A stretch of 64,000 bases of DNA from Rhexocercosporidium sp. MPI-PUGE-AT-0058 (Eukaryota; Ascomycota; Leotiomycetes; Helotiales): NCBI GenBank assembly GCA_020746875.1, contig JAGTJL010000007.1, forward strand, positions 62,001-126,000, written 5' to 3'. Below, in pieces: positions 33,010 to 44,077 of this stretch (positions are counted from its first letter, which is position 1; each line of letters begins with the position of its first letter). The position numbers and the translations under genes were made by a program. The notes beneath the pieces were generated by a model. That model was given only the letters and a program-made list of their open reading frames with translations. It was not told the DNA's origin and made no database searches.

Positions 33010-34557
33010 CTATATAGCCGTCGAACCCCTCACGACACCCGTTTTACCTGCTATCGACAGCAACAGCATCACATTCAACACGCACACAACCGCAAATGTG
33101 ACGCCAACGCAGATTTGACAGAACCAACCGAGTCGCTCTCTGCGATAAAGTATACATCCGAAGCCTAGCATGGCAGAGAATAAACTGGCTATAACTCCGA
33201 CGAAAACTCCTGCATCGACCTCAACGCGAAGTCGATGCCTGCCTGTAAATACGACGATGCTGACACCTAGAAGAAACAGTAAAGCTGCGATAAAGCTGCC
33301 GATGGCGCTTCTGAATAACAATCTTTCGCGGTATTGGGAGAGCTCCTGACCTCTAGTACTGGGAAACGTAGCATAGTGCGTTCTATAGCCACCCGGAGAG
33401 CCGTTGGGAGATACATGGTTATCGGCGTCGATGTCAGTCTCCGTTGCGTTCGCTTGTGGAGGGAAGCAGCTGCCGTCTTTGAGGAGGGGTCGTCGCTTGC
33501 CTAGTAAAGTAGCGGGACTTAACCGGGCTTTGACTTTTCCTATGACATCTCTCGCCGTTAAGATGACGGATGCCAAAGTTCGCGCGCTGGGAAAAGTTGA
33601 TTCGGCATTTGGATCCACACTTATAGTATACGGCTCATTTTGTGCCTCGCTCCTATTATCGTATTCGTTCCAATATATTTGACGCACTTCTTGGACTAGT
33701 GTCTGGACACTTGGCTGTCGTGACCTTGTTATAGGCGTTTCTGGCTCACTCAAAGCGGGTGTGGATGCGCGAAGAGCAGAAAGGATCTCATCGTATTGTG
33801 ATATTAAAGGCTCGAAATCGCAATTTATGAAGCTCTCGGGAGCGCCAAGGATTTCCTTAAATCGTGTTCCGAGTGTCTGAGACCCCGTCCACTTCTAAAG
33901 TGCAAGTCAGCATATTCCATGGGAGCATTGTGCCTTGAGTTCCTGCACCTACCTTGTACTTCTCCAGTATTTTATGAAAGGCTATACGCTGAGAATCAAC
34001 ATAGCAGGAGAGTGTTTTTGCATCCTCGCCACACCTATAGGTCGTCAATACTGCTTCAGCCATTGATCTTAGAGTCTGGCATACTTTGTTATGAAACCAT
34101 CGTACTTCACAAACCTTGCGCGCCGTTTCCGTAAAACTTGCTGGCCATTGTTGTATGTACATCGTGCTAACAATCGAAAGATCGCGTTTTGGGCCCATCC
34201 TAATCTTTAATTAGCTCCTTGTCAAGGATCTTTACGAAAATATACTCGCGGAGACGACGACTGATCTCATCGGCCTTGCTCTTGACGAAGAGGTCCACAC
34301 AGCTATGCTGATTGGATAATTCGTTAAAGAATAAATCCTCAAACTCCTTCGACGCGATGTCGTTTCGTTCCAGGATCACAATAGCCTGTCTTTCATCTTT
34401 TGCAGTGTGAGCTTTGATCAGGTGCTTTAGCTTCTCATAGTCGACGTCGTCTAGCACCAACCAAAATTAGAAAACTATTGTGTATACAGTCGTACAGGAA
34501 TTTTTGGGTCTCACATGGCGCCCATTGTGGCACGCGAAAAGTTGTCCTAGACTTCAT
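33010..34557 (-). CDS. SPX-domain protein with three C-terminal TM helices, 4 exons
   Basis: Predicted 459-residue protein. Exons: 34557-34515, 34450-34246, 34199-33953, 33894-33010; introns 64, 46 and 58 nt with GTGAGA, GTATAT and GTAGGT donors. The SPX domain occupies about residues 1-190: PQWAPYDVDYEKLKHLIKA at the start, FVKSKADEISRRL, CGEDAKTLSCYVDSQRIAFHKI and KYKKWTGSQTLGTRF, each joined correctly only after splicing. A Ser/Thr/Pro-rich linker follows, then TM helices at about 362-382, 393-415 and 423-447. SPX domains bind inositol pyrophosphates and couple phosphate status to transporters and polyphosphate synthesis (VTC, SYG1/XPR1, Pho proteins). The SPX-linker-3TM layout recalls VTC subunits without a central polymerase domain; the exact role is unknown. 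The stop lies only a few dozen bases from RIP block 3, yet the gene is intact. Confidence 0.85.
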
Positions 34558-34787
34558 TCCCTTGGATACTATTCCCGCCGATATTTCTGCAAGATACAAT
34601 CGTGACGAAATTGGCCTCGGAGGCCGAATCTGTAAGAGCAACGAGGGGGTGGACTGGCAAAGTTTCACAAAAGCAAGACCGAAAGAGAACGTGAGGATCT
34701 AATAAGATCATAAAGTCCCCACGGGACTACAAAGTTAATCACGCTTATGCGCACCTGCGATGCAAGAGATCATCGCAGATCCAATCT
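34558..34787. other. upstream region of the SPX gene
   Basis: Normal composition; presumably the promoter. No specific element identified. Confidence 0.4.
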
Positions 34788-34997
34788 TCATACAGAGATT
34801 AGTAAGTGGATAACGGCACAATATCTGGCCTTACAAATATATTTTCCTTCCGAGCCGTGGACGACATGTGAAGCTGCAAGACAGAATGCGCGATAGCACA
34901 GAGTGCCATTGGCGAAGCCACCTGCACTCTGTGACCAACCCCGCATTACGAGTACTTTCTTCCTGTTCGTGCTTTCATTCTCCGTAGACTCATTCAC
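34788..34997 (-). CDS. hypothetical Cys-containing small open frame
   Basis: 69 codons; from the internal Met (MRGWSQSAGG) the product has four cysteines in the second half (C-x4-C-x14-C-x4-C). No family is recognised. It lies 20 bp downstream of the next frame on the same strand and might be joined to it by an intron, but no clean donor/acceptor pair in the right phase was found. Confidence 0.2.
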   Translation of the reverse strand: MNESTENESTNRKKVLVMRGWSQSAGGFANGTLCYRAFCLAASHVVHGSEGKYICKARYCAVIHLLISV

Positions 34998-35017
34998 TAT
35001 TGGCTAGTAGATCGCAT

Positions 35018-35233
35018 CTAATAGCAGCGCTTATTCAATAATGCACGGCATCGCCCGATGCACCAGTTAACACGTGCGTTCTGAAAGAAGATAAACGGAA
35101 TTCTAAGAGAATAATAATGCAATGCCATTTTTAATTGATTATTATTCATGAATGCTCGTTTATCACGAGTACGGGCGTCGATGGTGGTTTGAGCTGCAGC
35201 CATCCCGATTGCAGCAACGACAATGAGAAGCAT
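35018..35233 (-). CDS. candidate small secreted protein, 71 residues
   Basis: Starts MLLIVVAAIGMAAAQ, a compact signal peptide with an AAA-Q cleavage-like site, followed by TTIDARTRDKR (a Kex2-type KR) and a basic C-terminus with three cysteines (WCIGRCRALLNKRCY). The odd Cys number and absence of homologues I can name keep confidence low. Its position in a gene-poor island between RIP blocks is the setting in which effector-like genes are often found, but this is inference only. Confidence 0.3.
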   Translation of the reverse strand: MLLIVVAAIGMAAAQTTIDARTRDKRAFMNNNQLKMALHYYSLRIPFIFFQNARVNWCIGRCRALLNKRCY

Positions 35234-36369
35234 AACCTAATGCACGATCTTGTTATGTTGACTACGTATTCGGTACCGAAAGGACCCTCACTCGCCACAT
35301 CGATTCAACTAATGAAAGGTACCTGGTACTAGGCGCTTCTATTACTCGGTCGGCTTGTGCAAGCATTCGGAAGCGAACGGGCTTTATTAGCTTTTGATGT
35401 GTGATCAATGGATAAATACCTTTTAAAAGCTACTACTATCAGGCCATAGTAGGCACAAGCATTCCCAGCTCCCTACCTTCCGCTAATGAATTAATTAATT
35501 GATTACAGCAGCTAAGAAAAGCAACCTAGCCAAAGTACGGTGCGGACATGAAGCAAGCAGCAGATTGATTGATAGCCTCATTTTCAGCATTGGATTTCGC
35601 TGAGCTGCTGTCGTGTAACTTACACGGAGCTGTTGTTCTACACTATCGCATAATTTTAGTGATACAAATTGCCTTAATGCCTTATGTTTTCAAGGGAGCT
35701 AAGACTACTATATACAAAGATAAACTGAATTTGGGTCTGTAGAATCCCAACACTGAAATAGACAAAACACCAAAGCCAAGAACTATTGCGATACGTAAAG
35801 GTACAAATCAAAGAAAAGAGTAAAGCATCCAGTGAGTACACCAGGGTGGCTGGAAGGACTATTTTTGGTTGGTACTGTTTGACTTTACCTACCATCCGTT
35901 GTGAACCATGCCCTTTAAAATGAGCTTTCTGGGTAGTTTGGAGTATAAGCTATGCGGAGATGCGTCAACTTATCAAACCCGATGTTCTGTTTGCTGCCTT
36001 GCAAAGATGATGAATCGTGTTGAACGCTAATTATCACCCAACTTCTAAGTCTTGGGGGCGTGTTCTCAAAGACTTGCAGGATTTCAACGGCCATGTACTG
36101 ACAGTGCACGGCATCAGCCTTCAGGAACTAAGGTTTAAGCGTTCAACGAAATAGACTGCGTTTTATTTTATATATATATCGTAAAATTACTATGCTTATC
36201 TATTATTATTTTTATTCTTTTTGGCCTTGCTGGCGATTTTGTGTTATATTTAGAAGCGAGACCTTACTTTCGTGATGCAAGTTTTACATCTCGCCAGTAA
36301 CGAGGGGAGAGGACAAGGCAGTTGTCTTGCTTGGTATTTGAATACTACAGAATTATCTTCAGCTTTACT
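35234..36369. other. gene-poor stretch of island 4
   Basis: Frames at 35674-35895 (minus, hydrophobic) and 35915-36109 (minus) have no recognised domain. 36120-36350 is AT-rich. Nothing else is seen. Confidence 0.4.
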
Positions 36370-37012
36370 TCTTCTGCCCTGGTAGCTCTACCAGAACCCA
36401 ATGCCAGCCGTCAACATAAATGAAGTCATCCACAATGCCAGCTTGATACACTGATAAGTCCTCGACTTTGCTATCTGCCTGCTCATCTATCTCCAACTTC
36501 TCGTGTTCGCCTGAACTCTGCTTTATATCTCTAAAGGCAGCACCACACTCGCTCTCATTAACCAGCCAGTACGGTCCTTCTCCAGACTATGATTGAATCA
36601 AGTTGGAAATCCATGATAGCTGTCAATCGACCTTTTCAATAGCAAACGCTGTATTATAAAGCTTTATTTCTATGCACTTTGCCTTTCAAACCATTCAATA
36701 TTCTACTCGGAGGTGCTAGATCACCTCTGGCGATTAACTTACAGAGAGGCAATCGGGTCTGGAAATCAAGTGGAAACTACTTGTCCTTCCTGGTAAAATA
36801 AATAGATCCAAACTGCTTTACATTACCAACACGCTCACTCAGATCCTTTAACTCATGAGATCCTTGTCAACCTGCTTGATCTCCTCCTTGATCAAGCCCC
36901 AAGAGTCCGGGCCAAGTGGGACTCTGACGTCGGCTGACAACTTCGTATATGGCAACCTAGATCTTCTCCTGCCACTTCTTCACATCGCGTAAGGCTCGAG
37001 GAATGTCGATAA
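36370..37012 (-). pseudogene. decayed coding relic of unknown family
   Basis: Minus-strand translation shows a coherent C-terminal stretch at about 36378-36595 (GEGPYWLVNESE ... VDDFIYVDGWHWVLVELPGQ then TAA) and, further upstream in shifting frames, LSERVGNVKQFGSIYFTRKD (about 36790-36850). Composition is normal. Stops and frame changes separate the pieces, and no introns explain them all. I do not recognise the family. Confidence 0.35.
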
Positions 37013-37021
37013 GTCGAAAAG

Positions 37022-37052
37022 ATTTCGGAACGGGGGTTGTCGGGGTGGCTGA
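37022..37052 (-). repeat. C-rich transposon-end-like motif, inverted copy
   Basis: Plus-strand GAACGGGGGTTGTCGGGGTG followed by GCTGACGTC resembles the inverted end at 7388-7432. Together with 37398-37430 it suggests two element ends facing each other across 350 bp. Confidence 0.35.
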
Positions 37053-37397
37053 CGTCTAGGATGAGTTGGAGAGAGATTCTGTGGTTAAGGATTGCCCTGA
37101 CGTCGTGGGCTCACGTACTGCTTGTACATGTTCAAAAAATATGCAGAGTCAGAGCTCTCGTTTACGTTTAATATATGCTTCTGAAAGGAAGAGGAGTACG
37201 AGGTCGATAATACCTCCTAGATAACAGCTTTTATATCTAGCCAGCTCTTCTCACCTTAATTAAGGAAGCTTTTTTATTAAGATAGAATAAGAAGCTTATT
37301 TTTAACGTACAAAAGAAAATTTATTAAAAAAGGAATTAAGTAGCGAAATAAAAAGTCGACGCTAAAACAAGAAGCAGCATTACTCTTAATAGTAACG

Positions 37398-37430
37398 TCT
37401 CACCCCACCATTCCGCCCACCCTTTTACAC
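37398..37430 (+). repeat. C-rich transposon-end-like motif, copy 3
   Basis: CGTCTCACCCCACCATTCCG then CCCACCCTTTTACACC, nearly the same as 26353-26395. Probable left end of an element running right. Confidence 0.5.
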
Positions 37431-38932
37431 CAAAAACAGCGATTTTGAGGTATTAATAATTTAATAAATAATTAACCAAAAAGATTAATTTTTAACTGTT
37501 GATACCTGTTAACGCTTTTCAAGTGACTTTATAAATACAAATGTAATTTAGATCATAGATCATTACGTAATATTAAATTTAAGTTTTTACATACAAAATC
37601 AACTAGAATCACTTATTGATAACCTCCGTAATAATTAATATAAATTTTTTAAAAAAAAAACTTAAAATAGGCAAAGAATATATAGAAATCTTATAGTTAT
37701 AAGAGTTTTAAAGTAGTTGTATTAATAGTTATGTTTTAATTAATGTCGTATAGGCACGGGCAGCTGCTCTCTTGGCACTGCACGTGACCTAATTAGGTTC
37801 TGTTACTATAGACCGCCTTTAGGAGAACAACTGTTTTCTCCTGATTCTTAGGGCTTTTAAAATAATAATTAATTACTTTAATTTAATTACAATTGCTCGT
37901 AGTGCTTTAATTTACTTTTATATTATAATTATAAGCCTTATTAACAAAGTTATTAAGTTAGTATTCTTCCTTTTATACGCGATTAATTTAAATAAAGCCT
38001 GTGAGGCAAGTTTATAAGTAGAAAGTATTTATTATACGTTATAGAGTTTTCTATTTTATTATAAAGTGTAATTTATACCGTTGTTTTTTATTAACTCTTC
38101 GATTTTATTTTAAATAAATATAAAAGCCGAGTAACTGGACTCGATACTTCTTTAAAGCTTTAAATACTTAAAGGAAAATATATTTAAGTACGGATAAGTA
38201 AATTTTAAATGACTTATACCTTACTTTTAAAAGCAAACAATCCTCTTACTTAATACCTTTAAATATTGTCTTTTATTTTATTATTCCTTTTTCTTTCTTT
38301 CCTTTTTAATAACTTTATTACTCTTTTTTATAATACTTTTAAGAAGGCTTTACGCGTCTTTTTACACTTATATTAGTCTTTTTATACTTCTTAATACTTA
38401 GCGCATCGTTTTCGTCGCTTAAACTTGCCTTTTTAAATATTATATCCGAGTAAACTTTAGCTTTAGTAAAATTAAAGTAATTCTTTTAAGATAAATTAGC
38501 GTATAATTAGTATTTTAAATAAGTTCTCGACTCTTTTTCTTATAACGTAAAGACTGACTTTCTTTATAAAATAAAAAGTAATTTTTATAACGCGTCGAAT
38601 TCGTCGATATTCTCTTATACTTTAAGTTAGCGTGTCTTTAACGACCTTATTCTTTTCTTATACTTTTATTTTAACGAATCTTTTATAAACTTTTTTAATT
38701 TTTTAATTATTATTAAAAATAAAAGGAAATATATTAAAGATATATTAAAAAAGTAAAAATATATAAATATATAAAATTAAAAGTAAATAAGTAATCGGAG
38801 GACGGTCTTTTTACCTTTAAGGTTTAAAACATAATAAAGAAATAAAAAGAAGCCAATCGGAGTATTTCTTTTATTAATTTAATTAAGTCTCTTTTTCACT
38901 TTTATCTTTTTTTTTTTACTTTTACTTCTTTA
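37431..38932. mobile_element. RIP-degraded sequence containing family X copy 3
   Basis: 37741-37925 is family X and 37926-38150 matches the sequence after the 27882 copy, so this is a second piece of that element. The remainder is AT-rich without identifiable coding. Confidence 0.45.
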
Positions 38933-38937
38933 ATAAG

Positions 38938-39097
38938 TGTAACGACAAGTATGCTTCGGCTAAGTTAGGGGTCCGGAACAGGTCTGACTCCCCTCCGACT
39001 CCTTATATATATGGCTCCCTCTTATATAGTAGCTCTGTAGTTTTTATATTTTAAGTATTAAGTCTATCTTCACGTTTAAGGCTCTTACGTCGTTATA
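38938..39097 (+). repeat. left LTR of the gag-only element
   Basis: 160 bp, same length as the right copy; differences that I see are mostly C/T and G/A transitions. Confidence 0.85.
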
Positions 39098-39499
39098 TTA
39101 TACAAAAACTCCTCTACGTGCGTCTAAAGTATTTATTACTGCCGCCGCTGCTATTATTCCTTTTGCTACTCGATTAGATTAGAGTCGTTAATTTTATCGT
39201 CGATACTACTTACTTACTTTTACTTTTTACACGCATTTTTACTTATATACGACTCCTTTGTATCTGGCCCGTTCCTTTTAATATTATATAATATTTTAAA
39301 ATCAAACCTTTTTCTTTAATTCCTTTCTTTATTATAGACTTCTAATAATAATTATAAGCTCTCCGCTAGTAATTTACCGACGAGCTTACTTATAGAGACT
39401 CTTAAATCGAAGCTCTCTCTTCTACAGTCGCTTCTCTCTAAGGCTCTTTAACCTCCGTCCGGAACTAGTCCGAAACGGCTCCGAAACGGCAAAAGCGCC

Positions 39500-40600
39500 A
39501 GCTCCCGGACCTTTTAAAGTTTGACGGCATATAATTACACTACGACACTTGGCTAGCGCAGCTTCAGCTCGTGCTCGGCGTCGATAGTGAAGCAATTGGA
39601 GATACGCAAGCTCAATTTGCGTACGTTTACCTCCGACTTAACTCTGGACCGGCTGCCCTTTGCCTAAAGCTCCTAAAGCACGCGAACCTTACTTTTATAT
39701 ACGATTATTATGCGATCCTAGATTAACTTAATAGGCATAATAGAGTCGAAAACAAAGTATAGCGTGCGAAGACAAAGCTCCATAAGCTAGCTCAAACCGG
39801 TAGCTTCCACGGGTTCTTAATTTCCTTTAAAGTGACGCTCGGCGAAGCAGGAGGGTGGAATTAGGACAACGAGAGGAAAATCGACACGTTACGGCCATGC
39901 CTTTCCGAATATTGTGAGAATAGGCGAGCCAATGAGGAATGAGGAAGCGCAGTAGGTGAGGACACGTGATCAAAGACAAAGTAGAATTGATTGCTTGCTT
40001 GCTTAAAGAGCTAGAAGAGCTCTTCAGTAGTTATATACAAAATAATAGCTTCTCTAGAAGCTTTTACGACTACGTAACTAATTACATAGCTTATACGAGC
40101 TACGTAATTGAATACGAGCGTAATTTCCCGGAATACGAAGGTAATTTCCGGGCCGCGTAAGCAGTGGAAACTCCTTCGGCTATTCCAGGGTAGAATCGGC
40201 ACGAGTTACCGAAGTGAAATCCAACAAATATCTCAAGCGGAAGCTTTAAGAGCACGATGTTTTAGGCACTACTCCTTTAAAGTACTTGGAATTCGTCTCC
40301 CTTTGCAAGAGATACGCCTCTTAATCGACTTTTGCGGCACCTACGGCTGCACACACCTCCGGAAACCACTCCGGATCAGGTCCGAATCAGCATCGCTCCT
40401 TGTACGACCTTCAAAAAGCCGACAAAATAGACTTTTCCGCTATTAACGCTATTAACGTAGCCTTTCGCTCCTCTTCTCCGTTAAGTATCGATCGCTCCCG
40501 CTGTTTCCGATGCGAATCGATTAATTACTACGTCTCTGTTTATCTTATACTGCTACGGCTAGATTCTCTAGTTTAAATACACTTAATTTAACTAATTATG
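39500..40600 (+). pseudogene. Gypsy-type gag relic interrupted by a solo LTR
   Basis: Plus-strand coding before the solo LTR has the gag pattern YDTWLAQLQLVLGVD ... AQFAYVYLRL; after it, a Ser/Pro-rich stretch leads to RCFRCESINYYVSVY at about 40499-40540, which is a CCHC zinc knuckle (C-x2-C-x4-H-x4-C) in which the His and last Cys positions are Tyr, both explained by RIP-type transitions. Several stops of the same type occur. Confidence 0.6.
39913..40226 (-). mobile_element. solo LTR of the Copia family (copy 2)
   Basis: 314 bp, starts TGTGAGAATAGGCGAGCC and ends ATCCAACA, flanked by the exact duplication AATAT (39908-39912 and 40227-40231). It interrupts the gag region of the surrounding element, so it inserted later. 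It is little changed by RIP. Contains an antisense frame (39966-40160). Confidence 0.88.
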
Positions 40601-40854
40601 CGATTTTAGCTTACTTAAATTAATCGTATGGTTTTTAATCTTATATAATCACGCCTACCGGTCCATAAGTAACGTCAGCTTATAAGTGACGTAGCTTTAT
40701 AATTAAAAGAATTAAAACGAGAAATGGATATTATAGGAATCGATGCCGTACTTAATACTCTCTTAAAGTATAAATATAATAATAGAATTAATTTAAAAGA
40801 AGAGTAAGAAGGGTAAGAAGCACGAGGACGAGCTTCGGTTTCCTAAAGGGGTAG

Positions 40855-41014
40855 TGTAACGACAAGTATGCTTCGGCTAGATTAAGGGTCCGGAACAGGT
40901 CCGACTCCCCTCCGACTCCTTATATATATAGCTCCCTTCTGTACAGTAGTTCTGTAGTTTTTATATTCTAAGTATTAAGTTTATCTTTACGTTTAAGGCT
41001 CTTGCGTCGTTATA
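40855..41014 (+). repeat. right LTR of the gag-only element
   Basis: 160 bp, ends at 41014 before ATAAG. Confidence 0.85.
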
Positions 41015-41019
41015 ATAAG

Positions 41020-43816
41020 TCGATATTAAATAACGACGAAATCAGTCTTAAGTAATTCTTTTTCTTCTTATTTTAACGGTTATTATATTGAATAAAAGCG
41101 TTAATAATATCTTAATAACTTTTTATTATATTTTCTTATTATTTTTTAATAAATAAGTAGATTATTATAAGCGGCTAAAATTTATTATATTTAAAAAAGA
41201 AAGAAAAGAAATACTATACTTTATATATTAACTTCGAGCTGCTTAATCTTATTCGCGGTCTTTTTCTTTTTTTAACGGTAAGTTATAAGGTAAAAGCTTC
41301 TCGAGAATAACCCTTAAAGCTTTAATAAGTTATAAGCTATCTTAAACCGCTTTTATTATTATTTTCTTTCGACTTACTTCTTATTATTAATTAATTAAAA
41401 AGGGTAAAAGGCTAAAAGTAAGTTCTTTTTCGTTTAATATTATTAATTCTTAAATTATAATAATTTTTTAATATAATTTAAAGACTTAAAGTAAAGGCGT
41501 AGCTTTAATTATTTTATTAAAATAAGAAATGTTTTTAACTTCGTTACTTATTTTAAGCCTTTATTAATTATATTTTAAGTAACTTTTAAATTAATAATAT
41601 CGAGCTTTTCGGAAGTCCTTTCTTATTAAAGCAATTCCTTTTATTTAAAAGTAAAGTTCTTTTTTAAAAAACTTTATATTAATATAATTTTATAATAACT
41701 TTAAAGGTAATAAAAATATACTCCGAATACTTTTATAAGCCGGTGTAAGCTAAGCCGGATTTTAAGTCTAAAGAAGAAGTAAATATATCTTAAAGGTAGA
41801 AATAATAATGCTCTTTTTTAATTAATTAATATTTTTAATTTAAGGGTTCGAGGACTAATATCTGGCTAAGGAAAGCTCTTAACTTAAAGTCTGCTTAATT
41901 TACTTAATAAGAAACAGTTTTATAATAATAAAATTAAAGGAATACCTATAAATAGCTTAAGTGTTTATAATAGGACACTATTTATCCGCTTAAGTCCTCT
42001 ATAAAGTTATTATCGCGACGGAACTATAATAATAGTATTTGAATTTTAATAAGCGAGATTTCGGAACGACTAGAAAAGAAGCGTATAATTTAAATTAATT
42101 AAAATCACCTTTTATATAAAGTAGTTTTATTTATTTTATTATTTTTAAATTAATTAATTAAAATTTTAAGGAAATGGAATCGTTATTACTTTAGTACTTC
42201 GATGCGTTACTTAAAATAGCTTAAGGTAGGCTCGGCCTGTCACAGTATTTAATCCGTTATCTTATACTTTTGCTTTTAATTAAGTTATTATTATTAATAC
42301 TTAAGTAACGTAAAGGCCTAGACTTAATAGCCGTCGATTAAGAAAACTTATAAAGTTTAATAATAACCTTTATATTAAACTTTAGGCTTATAATAACTCG
42401 ACCGCTAATTTCCGAAGATTAATAATTTAATTAAGAATAAAATATTTATAATATAAAGGGTTAAAGGCGTGGAAAAGATATAAAAAAGCTAAAGATTTAT
42501 AACTTACTAGCCGTACTTATTTTACTTATCTTTAGCTTAACTGTTACGGTCTCGGAGTATTAGGCTTTATTTTTAAGCACGTTATATTAAAGTTATTAAT
42601 ATTTAAATAAACCTTTTATATTATTAATAATAAATTTGACGATCTTTATTATTAATATAAAGCAGTTATAATAGTTCATTTCCCTCGCAATAACTTATAA
42701 CTTATCGCGCGCTTTATTATTTATTTAAATATATAAATTAATTTTATTTATTTAATTTTATAAATTCTTTTAAATCTTAAGTCGTTTAATTACGCGTAAT
42801 CTCTTGGTCGTTATATATATATTTTTTAAAAATTAATAGCTTATTTATTATAGTTTTAAGAATTATTTTAATTAAAGTAAATCTTTTTCGTTATAAAGTA
42901 TTTAAGTAATACTAAAGAAGAATTTCTAGTCTTCGATTACCTTTGAGGAATTATTATATCAGCCTGCTTCGGCAGTGTGTCTCGAGAGGTTATTATTTTT
43001 AACGCCTAACTTATTAATATATTAAGATTATTAACGCTCTAAAACGGCTCGTCGAAGAAACTTTGTTTAATTTATTATTTAATTTTTTATAAGATTTAAT
43101 AAAAAGTAAATGCTTAATTAAATTTTATTCTTTTATAGCGTAAGTTATAATCGACTTAATTTAATTAAATTACTTTATAAAGCTAAAACTCTTTCTGAGT
43201 TTCTTAAGGGCTTTTTTAGCTTTATAAAGTATTAATAATTATTATATTTATAAGCTTTTAAGCTTATACGTCTAGCGTTAATAATATTGAATTATTTAAA
43301 GGACAGTTACCGTAAATATATTATTTAATTTAATTGAGATGCTAATATTATTATTACAGAACGACTTATAAGTGCGATCGAAGGGTATTTATAAGCGTAA
43401 ATAGTACTCGAAGTACTAAGGGGATTTTTTATTATTTAAGGAAAAGCCCTTAATGTTTTAATATATACTTTTACTATTATGCCTTAATCTTCGTCCTTTT
43501 TATAAAATATAAAAGGTACGTCCTCGCTATAATTTAATATTTAATAACGCTAAGCGATAAGTTATAAAAATTATAGTAAAAATAGTTAGTAATATTAATC
43601 GTGACAATTAAGTTACTCGCTAAAAGAATAAGTGACGACTCAATATTGACTTTATTTCGCGGAAGTTAACTTTTTAAGTATTTTAATAATAATTTTATTA
43701 TTCCGTATAACTTATTTTATAAGCTCTTTAAGGTCTTTAAGGCCCTGTAAATTTCGCTTCTCGAGACTAAGTTTAGGCTAGTCTTTATTATTATTATATT
43801 AAGTTATTATTAAAAG
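41020..43816. mobile_element. RIP-degraded AT-rich sequence left of the Gypsy insertion
   Basis: Heavily AT-rich, no open frame. As the Gypsy insertion at 43822 separates it from 50392, it may continue the older Gypsy element, for example its 3' region or LTR. I could not confirm this. Confidence 0.4.
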
Positions 43817-43821
43817 CTTAT

Positions 43822-44077
43822 TATTACAGCTGGCTAAAGGTTAATACGGTGCAAGAAATAGCTTTATATTTGGACTTAAAGCTACGCTCAGAATTAAAAA
43901 GAAAAGACAAGGAGAAAAAGGAGAGCTCTTTATAAGAGGGAGCTCTAATATAAATATATAAAGGGTCCCCTTAACCTTTCCCAATTAGGCCTAGCGCCAT
44001 AATTACTATGCCAAGGCAATGCTACGAGCGATGCCGAGCTCGCTCGGTTAAAATACGAGGCTTAGGGAATTATAATA
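43822..44077 (-). repeat. 3' LTR of the Gypsy element
   Basis: 256 bp; includes the same CATGCCAAGGCAAT / ACGAGCGATGCCGAGCTCG landmarks as the other LTR. Its end reads TATAATA where the partner has CGTAACA, a RIP-type change. Confidence 0.85.

Larger units (their letters stand above)
38938..41014 (+). mobile_element. gag-only LTR retrotransposon (TR-GAG-like), with a nested solo LTR
   Basis: Two 160-bp LTRs (38938-39097 and 40855-41014) both begin TGTAACGACAAGTATGC and end GTCGTTATA, and the whole is flanked by the exact 5-bp duplication ATAAG (38933-38937 and 41015-41019). A purine-rich AAAGGGGTAG precedes the right LTR. The internal region is only 1.76 kb including a 314-bp solo Copia LTR, and holds a gag-like relic but no protease, reverse transcriptase or integrase. 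Plant elements of this build are called TR-GAG; this copy could alternatively be an internal deletion derivative of a Gypsy element. Confidence 0.8.

Noticed and set aside
34198..34202. frameshift in the SPX gene
   Set aside because: A 46-nt phase-2 intron (34200-34245) with GTATAT donor, CTAAT branch and TAG acceptor restores the frame without assuming a mutation.
37022..37430. a complete 350-410 bp MITE between two C-rich ends
   Set aside because: The two ends point away from the interval rather than bounding it as an inverted pair, and no target duplication is visible.
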